Of a DNA stretch of 64,000 bases, positions 45,813 to 55,796 are shown piece by piece. The DNA is taken from assembly GCF_032854445.1 (NCBI RefSeq), contig NC_088298.1, positions 5,144,160 to 5,208,159 of the forward strand, given 5' to 3'. Source of the DNA: Liolophura sinensis. Taxonomy: Eukaryota > Mollusca > Polyplacophora > Chitonida > Chitonidae. A program made the position numbers and the translations under genes. A model generated the notes under the pieces. That model ran no database searches, was not told the origin of the DNA, and was given only the letters and a program-made list of their open reading frames with translations. Positions within the stretch are counted from its first letter, which is position 1; the number at the start of each line of letters is the position of its first letter.

Positions 45813-46089
45813 TAGCAGCACTGCGCTATACATACTATCCTGTTTGCATTTATGAATTTTCTTCTTAACCTTTGTTGTCCTGGTAAGGTACCAGATTACA
45901 GGTGTTCTTTTCTCCATGTTAAGCTAGGGTCAGTGAATATACGCACACTGCACACAGCAAAAATCTCCCTTTTATCTGCAAGTCTAATAATTTATATTTC
46001 AACATCAAAACAGATTTTTTTCTATTTACATTTCAAAAATTGTAATTCGAGTTGATCACGGTATTTGTGTGCACTTCGGGTGGGTTTGC

Positions 46090-46410
46090 ACAGATTCGTC
46101 ACAGGCAGGTAAAATGACAACTTCCTCAGGTAACCCAATCTGCCTCCAGCTCAATGCTTCCAGACAGGTGTGTTTTACACTAATTAAAAAATGTCTACCT
46201 GGCAGGTAATCTGGTAACAGATGTTCAAACATGAAAACTGCTGCAGGTCTAAAAATAATCAGACAAAAAGCAAACTATTTTCATATCATGATCAGACATT
46301 CCCTGGGGGTAGGCAGCTGATCGGGAGTAATGCTCAGCCGCCCTGTTCACGCAGTGATTGACAGCTGTCAATCATTCACACTTCAAAGCTTCACTGATTG
46401 ATTTGACTAT
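46090..46410. promoter_or_regulatory. candidate enhancer: E2 boxes plus PBX-MEIS and PBX-HOX type sites
   Basis: The block is unique in the window. CAGGTA/CAGGTG motifs lie near 46102, 46128, 46165 and 46204. A perfect palindrome at 46355-46374 holds two TGATTGACAG decamers head to head. TGATTGAT lies at 46395-46402. TGATTGACAG is the established PBX-MEIS/PREP composite site and TGATTGAT a PBX-HOX one. Enhancer activity is inferred. Confidence 0.35.
46355..46374. promoter_or_regulatory. 20-bp perfect palindrome of two PBX-MEIS decamers
   Basis: TGATTGACAGCTGTCAATCA equals its own reverse complement. Each half is the PBX-MEIS decamer TGATTGACAG, and the centre CAGCTG is also an E-box. Confidence 0.5.
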
Positions 46411-46514
46411 AGTGTTCAACATTGTTGCTACCGAGTATTGAGAATTCACATTATTTTGTCAAAGGACTGTCCATTTAATCCACACTTCACTGGTAAAATG
46501 AATCTACGCAATAC

Positions 46515-46737
46515 CCTAATTCTTCGATCCTTTCAACCGCCTCTGTAACCAGTATTTTGTAACATTCTGGGAAAACTGTGGGGTGTAGAGAAAAAAATTG
46601 CACGATTTTATGAATCTTGCATCCCTAGCGACACAAGCAAATCATGTTTGGCGTCGTTTTCAAAATAAATGCATGCAAAAAGTCCGCTGATAAAAGTGCT
46701 TTGAAACTGAAAAGGTTGAATATTTAATGCAAGTATA
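46515..46737 (+). mobile_element. MITE of the TAATTCTTCAACC family, class A
   Basis: The left end is CCCTAATTCTTCGATCC and the right end CTGAAAAGGTTGAATATTTAA. The interior shares GGGGTGTAGAGAAA, TTTTATGAATCTTGCAT and AAATGCATGCA with the other class A copies. Confidence 0.85.
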
Positions 46738-48717
46738 TTGAAAGTTATTTACATGGTGGAGCACAGACAAAAGCATGTATTTAATGTATTTCATCATTCC
46801 TGATGATTCGAATATTTATACCACTGTTTGTTTTACGTAGTTTATTAAAAATCATAAATAGTGCTTTTTTCCAAGAGATTTTTTCCAAATTTTTCTCAGT
46901 GAACTTTGAACCTATATCATCAAGTCACCAACAATAACTGAATAATGTATACGCATAGAAATATTCGTGACTCAGTGTTCTTCTGAAAAATCATAAAGTA
47001 TTCATAAAGTATTTTTTTTACCAACAAAAACATCCTTAAAGTTAATATGTATATATACACACACACACATATACATCATATATTGAAAATAGAGTTGGCT
47101 CACTGATAATGAAGACGAGTAGTCTTAGTAGATATACACATGTAAGAGGTTTCATGATAACAATGAAAAAAACTCCACAAACAAACAGGCGATGGCCTTC
47201 CCTTGCCCATGTTTATGACCAGCCATAAAACTGTCAGAACGTAAACCTGCCACAAGTGGATAACCTTGTCACTACAGCCCAGCAAGCAGGGCTTATAAAC
47301 AGCAGTGATACCATAACAAAGATTTACATATTCCAGACCCAAGCTGGCATACGACCTTCATATGACCTACACCTAAGGTCGTGACCTCTGAGATTTAATT
47401 TCACAACATTACCCAGATTTACCTCAGTGACATAAGAGCCTCACCCGTCCAAGTATCTCGAGTCAAAGCATGTGGGTGGAGTCTGAGCTGTTCCTTGAGT
47501 TAAGTCTTCTGCATTTCTTACACATCATCAAGACAATAATTTACACTAGGGGTAATGCAGCTGTCTGACTTTGGTGTCTTTTTTTAGTTCCCAAATTTGT
47601 TACTTAACTTAATTAAGTGAACCACCTCACTATCTAGAAAGCATACACAGCTACATGGGACCTCAAACGCCAAAAAATTATCTTAACCAAAACAATGTTT
47701 CTGTAGACTTGCTGTTTCTTTAAGTCTGGCAATGTGACGAATGTCAATATCATTGTTTCCTGATTTTGGGATGGAACGAGCTCTGTGGAACTTTCCTCAC
47801 GCCAAAAGCTATGACATGTGCACATATACTTCCGTTACATCTATCATCGAAGCCACGATTTTTTTTATTCAGAATTATTCCATCTCATATTGAACGTTAT
47901 AGGTTCACATTGTTTGTAGCAAACTTACAATCTCTGTGCTGATTCAGGACCTATATACATACCATAAGGGTTTTCATTCACTAAACATCTGTGCACCATT
48001 AAAACCATATTCCATTAAGAGGTGAAAAATGTGCACTTAATGCCACCTGGCCACACCGAGTGACCTGATTGGACAGGTCAGCTGGAACAGGTCACGCAGC
48101 AATTGTCATAACATTGCACCAATGGTAACCACGGGAACCTGCCATAGAATGTGGGAAACGGTACATGACAGGAGCAAGTGAGCTTTTTTCTGTACTAAAA
48201 ACCGTGTTATTTTGGTGTGATAGTGGACTTTCTGCTGAGAACCATTTGCGTGTAAATGCATCTGGTCTCCGTTCATTTTAGTAAATGCCATCATCCAATG
48301 TTTGTTCAAGCTCATGAAAAAAGTTGCATTTTTGCATTGAATGGGTTGGGGCATTGTGAGGACGTACTGAAGGAAATGTTATTGGCATGTGAAACAGTAA
48401 CCATGCAGAGATTTGTGAGCCCGCAATTTACACACACATGAATTCCACATTCATACTTATTAACGAGAAAAACATTTTCCTGAATGATCCGTGCAAACTT
48501 TTCACAGTCAAGCTGTTTATTTGGCATTTTCTGCTATTAAGGCCTTCTAAAACCCAGATTACTTTCCCAGAAAAATGCTTGGGTGTGTCAAATAATTGTG
48601 ATAAAATCATGGTTTACATTGTAATCAGCATCAATACATCAATCTGATGACCCATGGATAGAATACAAGGACGAGTGACACCTATCCTTATTTACATGAT
48701 TGCATGGTGTCCAAATC
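46738..48717. other. noncoding DNA, no gene confirmed
   Basis: A short AC microsatellite lies near 47056-47072. Open frames of 60-82 codons on both strands overlap each other and show no domain. Nothing else is recognised. Confidence 0.45.
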
Positions 48718-48962
48718 TATGGGTCGAAACATTCGTATATCAGGCGTCAACCAACAAGGACGTCCAGGTCAATAATCGCGAGGCCAATTTCCAAAACCGA
48801 CGTATAACACTAACCACTAAAGAACTAAAAAAGTATAAAAGGACGGAATCGTGCAACGGAAAAAGTTTTCAATGACGTTAGAAAGATACAAGGTGTGTTC
48901 TAGGCGACAAAGTTAAATCAGTAATCAATTGTGGATCATTCTAGAATATAAGTTGTCGGAAG
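48718..48962 (+). repeat. dispersed repeat shared with 7845-8135
   Basis: Collinear with 7845-8135 over its length (see that entry). The two copies are far diverged, which points to an old family. Confidence 0.65.
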
Positions 48963-49277
48963 CGAAAGGGGTCACTAAGTAAGACTATCACTGATGGAAA
49001 ATATGCGCAAAACAGGTGAGTTATTAAGAGTTATAAACTATGAATATCACAACTTATCACAAACCCATAATCTTCAGTTTAATCCTTTAATACCCTTAAG
49101 GTGATGGTTGCTATTCGCATAAAGAAAGAAAACAACTGAGGCCAGAGCTGATTTTAAACACTGCACTAATAATGGACTGGGGTTGTCACAGAACGGACAG
49201 GTAGGAAAATTAACACACGAATAGTACTAGTGTAGGGCCTGTACATAATTTGCAGCTTTTTTATCTTTACCAGGTGT

Positions 49278-49466
49278 AACCTGCGGATGGTCATGGGTGT
49301 CCCCTAGCCCCTCCTTACATAGTAAGGTTTTCCAGCAACCTGTGGATGGGCATGGGTTTCCCCGGCCCCTGCCTGGTTTCCTCGCACCATAATACTTGCT
49401 GCCATGGTATAAGTAAAATATTCTTGAATACGGCATAAAACAACAATCAGATAAATAAATAAATCC
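49278..49466 (+). mobile_element. tRNA-SINE body with internal duplication
   Basis: 'aacctgcggatggtcatgggtgtcccc' at about 49278 is followed, after 'agtaaggttttccagc', by a second 'aacctgtggatgggcatgggtttcccc' and then a normal body end and AAATAAATAAAT tail. Part of the body is therefore present twice. Confidence 0.85.
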
Positions 49467-49732
49467 TACCAGTTGTTCCATTTACTGCGCAAATGGAGGA
49501 AAACTTCTAAAAACACTGAATTATGATCATGATGGAAAGAAAACATTGCCTCAACTAATAGCGAATGTGGCTATGATGGCTGGCCCAGCCCAAGGGCCTG
49601 GATGTCGACATGTATTGCTAAATATTACGTACTGATTCATGGGGCGCTGGTTGAAATCCCTAAGACATCTCTGACAAGTCTCCAGTGCTCGACATGTAGA
49701 ATTCCAAAGCAACACTGATACTGTCATAAAAC

Positions 49733-49770
49733 TATCCCCCCCCCACCCCCCTTCAAAAAAAAAAAAAAAA
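49733..49770. repeat. C-run and A-run before the gap
   Basis: A C-rich run is followed by about 16 A. Such low-complexity DNA commonly ends assembly contigs. Confidence 0.85.
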
Positions 49771-49812
49771 TGTAAAAATATTCAAAAACATCTTATCAAC
49801 AAAAATATATTT

Positions 49813-50012
49813 NNNNNNNNNNNNNNNNNNNNNNNNNNNNNNNNNNNNNNNNNNNNNNNNNNNNNNNNNNNNNNNNNNNNNNNNNNNNNNNNNNNNNNNN
49901 NNNNNNNNNNNNNNNNNNNNNNNNNNNNNNNNNNNNNNNNNNNNNNNNNNNNNNNNNNNNNNNNNNNNNNNNNNNNNNNNNNNNNNNNNNNNNNNNNNNN
50001 NNNNNNNNNNNN
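49813..50012. other. assembly gap, 200 N
   Basis: Exactly 200 unknown bases, a round number that suggests a placeholder and not a measured gap size. The 77-codon minus frame across it is an artefact. Confidence 1.
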
Positions 50013-50097
50013 CATAAGCTGGATTTAGTTCACAGTGACCGTATTTGTGAGATCAGGGCTCCTGGGTCATTGTGCTGCCCTAGCACGCTAATGCCGA
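50013..50097 (-). mobile_element. tRNA-SINE head, cut by the gap (copy B)
   Basis: Same as 22590-22672, with 'gctgccctagcacgctaatg' in the A-box region. The body side is lost in the gap. Confidence 0.9.
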
Positions 50098-51080
50098 CAC
50101 CCTCAAAAATGTCTCCTTCAATATCAGGGATTCATAGAAGTTGTCGGTATTCGGCCTGTCGATTGAATAAAAAAACTCAATAACTGGTTATATCTATTCA
50201 ATTTGAGGTTGCTTTTTTGAAAGAAATATTCAAAATTTTACATAAACTCAATTTGTACATACCTAAAGTTCCGCGAAGTTACCTCCCTTTCACGGACATC
50301 TTTCAGCGTTGATTAGATTTAAGACGGGCAATTGTTGGAAGTGGAGGGGCGTATGAAATTAAACAATAGTAAGCTTCCTTTGGTCTCTGCCAAATCGCCC
50401 CCTCAAATAATTTGACCTACTTCAGCTTCTGATCGTTCTGTTTTTGTGACATTAGCGTAGCGCGAGTGACTGTATGCTAGTGCGCGAGGTCTGACTGTTT
50501 TCCTCCCTCTGACGTTATTTGGCACTAATATCTTCAGCTCCTTTCAAGGCAAGCACGCAGTTTGCCTCCAGGTTTCGTTTTCAGGGGTCCTAGGTTGGAT
50601 AAAAAGCGTATTATAGCAGCAAAATTAAAACCTTCTTTGCCAGACATGAAAATTTAGCAGCGTCATCGATTCGCTTGAAAAGCGTGTTTTTTGTTCAAAG
50701 ACTGAACATGGAGATGTGTGCCAGACAGGACTTCAGGCCGTATTCGTCGGTGGACAAAAGTGACATATTCACTGCTACATGAATCACATCATGGTGTAGC
50801 AGGGTATTTATCTCTCTACCTATGTAGCCTCTCTATTTAACAATCATTACAGTTAACACTCAATGGGGGTAATTCACTATTCATGGATCTCTCAATTTTG
50901 CTCATTGCGATGGCTGATTGTCATGGTAAATTTCATGCCTAGTACCCTGTCAAGTCAGACTTCCTTCTGAACTGCTTTTCGTGATTGAAATCTTCGTTTA
51001 TTTTAACAAGTAAAGATAATATTTCACAAGAATTTAGTTTCTAGTATACAGTTTCTAGTATACATGTAAGGTATCGCATG

Positions 51081-51268
51081 ATTTTTGATTTTCTCAAATG
51101 TGTTTTTTTTTTCTTTAGATCATTTTTGACATGTTCTTTTACAGACAGAGAGTATGACTGAGAGAGGAAGCCAGCCCAGCGACTACATTGGTGAGAGGGT
51201 CCTGGGTCATTGCGCTGTGCTGGGGTGCTAACCCCTTCGGCCCCCCCTTAACTTTTTCAAATGGTCCG
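51081..51268 (-). mobile_element. copy-B-only insertion carrying a SINE head fragment
   Basis: In copy A 'cgcatga' is followed directly by 'caggcaaccaacc' at 23637/23638. Copy B has 188 extra bases between them. The right part (about 51158-51252) is SINE head in minus orientation: 'gagaggaagccagc', 'cattggtgagagggtcctgggtcattgcgctgtgctgg', 'ccttcggcccc'. The left part is T-rich and not recognised. The inserted piece lacks the body, so it is not a simple full SINE insertion. Deletion from copy A is an alternative. Confidence 0.85.
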
Positions 51269-51319
51269 ACAGGCAACCAACCACTCTGGCAAACAAAAAA
51301 CAAGAGGATGAGCCAGAGA

Positions 51320-52085
51320 AAGCCAAACAGCTAGATGATCAACCGCACAAGCAGTCAGTCAAACAACCAGATAAATGATCAACCAGATAACCAGCTACAT
51401 GATCAACTACACCAGAAGTCAGTTAGCCAAGCAGACAACCAACTAGATGATCCACCACACCAGAAGTCAGTTAGCCAACAAGACAACCAGTTACATTATC
51501 AACCACACCAGAAGTCAGTTAGCCAACCATATAACCAGTTACATTATCAACCACACAAGAAATCAGTTTACCAAGCAGACAACCAGTTAGATGATCAGCC
51601 ATGCCGGAATTCAGTTAGCCAAGCAGACAACCAGTTACATGATCAACCACACCAGAAGTCAGTTAGCCAATCAGACAACCAGTTAGATGATCACCCATGC
51701 CAAAATTCAGTTAGCCAACCAGACAATCAGTTAGATGATCACCCATGCCAGAAATCAGTTAGCCAACAGACAACCAGTAAGATGATCAACCACACCAGAA
51801 GTCAGTTAGCCAACCAGACAACGAGTTAGATGATCAACCATGCCAGAAGTCAGTTAGCCAACCAGACAACCAGTTAGATGGTCAACCACACCAGAAGTCA
51901 GTTAGCCAAGCAGACAACCAGTTACATGATCAACCACACCAGAAGTCAGTTAGCCAACCAGACAACCAGTTACATGATCAACCACACCAGAAGTCAGTTA
52001 ACCAACCAGACAACCAGTTACATGATCAACCACACCAGAAATCAGTTAGCTAACTACACAACCAGTAAGATGATCAACCACATAA
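51320..52085 (+). repeat. 48-bp minisatellite, copy B
   Basis: About 16 units, five fewer than copy A. Here the frame from 51335 is open for 164 codons (repeat motif KSVSQADNQLDD), and a second frame opens at 51878-52156. I treat these as repeat-derived: the unit is 48 bp, several frames are open, and copy A is interrupted. Confidence 0.93.
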
Positions 52086-52329
52086 GCAGGCGGTTACCCA
52101 ACAATCCACTGATTACATCAGCTAAAGAAAATGAGAAGTTTAATTTGACAAGATAGGATTGGTTATCATAGTGTTCGCAGGATATGATTGTACATACTGA
52201 TTATGAGAAATCAACCAAACAGAGGATAAAAGAATAGAATGTGTACAGTAACAGCATGAAAAGTTTGTGAAGAATGAACCAACAAGTGAATGACTATTCT
52301 GCAATACTACAGTCTCTTTATCATGGTGA

Positions 52330-52695
52330 AAACATGCTCTCGTGGTAAGGAACGCGTTCCTCATGGTGAGAACTTGTCCTCATAGTGTCCTCATGGTGAG
52401 AACGTGTCCTCATGGTGAGAAACGCGTTCCTCATGGTGAGAAATGCGTTCCTCATGGTGAGAACGTGTCCTCATAGTGTCCTCATGGTGAGAACGTGTCC
52501 TCATGGTGAGAAACGCGTTCCTCATGGTGAGAAATGCGTTCCTCATGGTGAGAACGTGTCCTCATAGTGTCCTCATGGTGACAACGTGTCCTCATGGTGG
52601 GAATGTGTCCTCATGATCAGAACATGTTCTCATGACCAGAACATGTTCTCATGATCAGAAAGTGTTCTCATGGCCAGATTGTGTTCTCGTGGTAA
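52330..52695. repeat. 19-20-bp minisatellite, copy B
   Basis: As at 24915-25232, with one extra 91-bp block of units (about 52480-52570) and one 19-bp unit fewer at the right, a net gain of 72 bp. Confidence 0.92.
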
Positions 52696-53284
52696 GAACA
52701 TTATGATGTTTAAACCAGGAGACATTAAAAATGGTTTTCAACTGAATCATAAGAAGTTTCAGGGTAGGGCTTATGTTTACAAGATGAAAGCAACATGGCA
52801 ATGCCTTTCTGTTTAGGAATTAGAATCCAATCCACACATCCACGTTACATGTGCATGTGTCTACCCCTATATCAGGGAGACCACATGTTTTGGGTCTGTG
52901 ACCTTTAAAGCGACCTCCACGGAGACCGAACGACTTAATATAAATGGCTGGGCGGGGAAGGCGTCGTCTAAGCGCAGAGTAAGCGAGGCATAGGCGAGAG
53001 GTTTGGGAGGCGTTGGGGTAATATTTGATTATACAGCTTGTAGTCATCAGCCCTTTCCTTGGACTAGAGGAGCTTGTGTATACAAACAGCTGAGCTCTGT
53101 CAGGAGCCCCCTGGTGTCAGGCTGGAGAATCGCTGTGTTAACAGGGCTCAGGATTTTAGGGGAGGCAGCATAACAAGGGGAGGGGTGGGGGGGGGGGTAG
53201 AAGAGGGGAGGGATTGCTGTCAGCCGGGTAGGGTTATAGGTGAAAAGAAGAAATGAGAATTTAAGCAGCAGTACATTGTACATA

Positions 53285-53490
53285 CCCTAATATTTCAACC
53301 TTTTCAACCAGCTCTACAGGCAATACTTTGAAATATTCTGAGAGCAGTATTCGGGTGTAGTATAAATAATCTGTACAGTTTTATGAAGTCTACATCTATA
53401 ATGACTTAAACAAATCATTTTTTAGCATCATTTTCATGATTACTGTGCGCCTACATTCCACTGAAAACAGTGTTGAAAAGGTTGTATAAT
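53285..53490 (+). mobile_element. MITE of the TAATTCTTCAACC family, class A, copy B
   Basis: Duplicate of 25815-26020 and nearly identical. Confidence 0.82.
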
Positions 53491-53859
53491 ACCAGCACGC
53501 CATTGTGGCCTAAGAGAAAGAGCAAATTATGACAAAGTTTAACAATTAGTTTAATTCTTTGACCTTTAACTGGAATCTTCACATACCTTTATTATTTAAC
53601 TTCAAAAAGGTCTGCATTTGCCCTAATATTTTTTTCTTCCAAAAAGTGTGATTTTTGAGGCAAAGAAACGCCACAAAATATTACTTTTGGTGCTGAAACT
53701 GTATGTTTTCTTCAGAAGGACGTCATCCTGGCACTGAAACAAAAACTCACAATTCTGTTTTAAGATTAACAAGAGCTTACAAAATCAAGCAAAATGAGTT
53801 TATTTTTTATATGGATAAACAATACGGATAAACAATACGGATTATTCACTCATTTTAGC

Positions 53860-53991
53860 TAGGGCTGGATTCAATAAGCTCACTTAGATAAGTAAGCGCT
53901 TAACAACCATGGCAACGTTTGTTGTAGAGACATAAAGTGCACTTAGCTAAGGGCAACTTAACACTAAGTATGCTTCATGAAAATGGCCCCT
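53860..53991. mobile_element. short MITE, copy B
   Basis: Duplicate of 26390-26521. One base in the left end differs (TTCAATAAGCT instead of TTCATTAAGCT). Confidence 0.55.
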
Positions 53992-54290
53992 GGCATAGTC
54001 AGTTAGTGAGTACGCGCAGCACAATGACCCAGGAGTATCTCAACTACGTGATCGCTCAGTATAAAAAAAACAAAAAAAAAACAGGTCAATGGTAGGAAGC
54101 CTCAGTCGAACAGAATAAATTTTGAATCAGAAAGGATGTGCTTATACATGTTCAAAGTGAGTCAGGTGGCTTTCTTACAAACGAGGGTTGGCCACTTACA
54201 TATGCATACTTAAAATATGTGTAGACTCAGAGTTTAAATAGCTTTGAACATAAAACTTTACCTATTAATTTCCATTTAATAAATCGTTAT

Positions 54291-54395
54291 GGCCATGGGT
54301 TTCCTCTGGGCTCCGCCCAGTTTCCTCCCACCATAATACTGGGCGACATCGTATAAGTGAAATATTTTTGAGTAAGGTGTAACACACCAATCAAA

Positions 54396-54426
<31 letters not shown>

Positions 54427-54428
54427 AA
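54291..54428 (+). mobile_element. tRNA-SINE body and tail, copy B
   Basis: Duplicate of 26821-26961 with a shorter (AAAT)n tail. Confidence 0.92.
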
Positions 54429-54639
54429 TTAATCGTTCATTTTAAAGTTGTTTCCACTGTCGAAGGAAATAAGACAGTGAACATTTTACTGGCACCAAAA
54501 CCATATCTAATTACTTTCTTTCGACGTTTCTTTTATCCAAACTCCACCCCCTACTTTTAGAGGCAACTTTGATTTCAATTTATGTATGACTATTAACACA
54601 TTTCAAATATCTTAAACTAAATGTACATACAATAAATGT

Positions 54640-55796
54640 TAAATGCTGATCAACTTGCAGATTTTCAGATTAAAGATTTGTTCTATAAACTTAAGACATA
54701 TAAATGCAGCTACAATTTTTTTTTTTTTTTTTTTTATGTTTTTAACTCATGCAAAGGCAGTTACTTTAATATTGACAAGCTCAGATAACTACAGTAATTT
54801 TCATTTAATTTCCTCATTTACAATCCTGACTGTCGGTCATAAAGAAATAAAAAACCTCTGGAAAAATTTCAAATACTACATGCAAATGACTCTAACAAGG
54901 GACTTCCCCTGTTCCTTAGAGTAAGCAGATTTTATCTCTTAGACAGAGGACACCTTACACTGGTTCTGTCTTGGTTAAGTCCTCAACCCTCTTACCCATT
55001 TTCCACCACCCCACCCCTCCCAAAACCCCTGTCACTTTTAACTAGCTAACTCTATCTAGGCCAGTCAAACTGTGACCTTACTCTAGGCAGAAAAAAAATG
55101 CCCCCAATAATCAGCAGTGGTACAGCCCAGCTGTTGACACAGGCCGGTCCATTGGAAGTCTGAGGGGAAGCAGGTTGTTTGAGAGGGAAAACAAAATCCA
55201 TACTCTGCAGCCCACATGTGAGTGTAGAAAGCTGGAGTGTGAGAGAGAGTCTGAGGGTATAGAGTGTTTAACAGACAGAGACCGCAAAGGAGAGAGTTTT
55301 CCCTGGCTGAGAAAGACATGGTCAATTGATGGGGACGGGAGGAGAGAAGAAAAGTCACAACACTGAGATGACAAAGATGAAAACTTTGACCAAGAGTTAA
55401 GCCGGGTTCTAGGTGTGATCTCACAGTGTGACAGACAGTCCTTTAGGCAGGAGCAGCAGTCAGGGGAGTTGCCAGGAGGACTGGGTTTAAGCATCACCCC
55501 TTCACCAACACCCCACCCCCTTCAAGAGCTGTCAGCTTGCTTTGAACGCTTGGTTGGGCACACACGCCTGACGCACTGTCCCTGGCATATGTCATCGCTC
55601 GATCAGCATAGATCAGAGCAGTGCTCCGACAATTGATTGGACTCATCGTGGTGTATTGTATCTTATCATATTTGTCAGAGAGCAGTGTTCGATACCTACA
55701 CAGCCAGCCGCTTTGATATACAGATTACGCTATACATGCACCCTGATAAAGAAGACAGCCCCAGTGCAGCCTCTTTTCCTCAGAGCATAGGAGAGC
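54640..55796. other. nearly invariant block, copy B
   Basis: Equivalent of about 27175-28320. See that entry; the same conflicting open frames are present. Confidence 0.4.

Noticed and set aside
49782-50015. 77-codon minus frame
   Set aside because: It consists almost entirely of the N gap.
51335-51829. Gene for a 164-residue repetitive protein
   Set aside because: The open frame follows from a 48-bp tandem unit. More than one frame is open, and the copy A equivalent has an early stop and shifts. Kept as a finding, not called as CDS.
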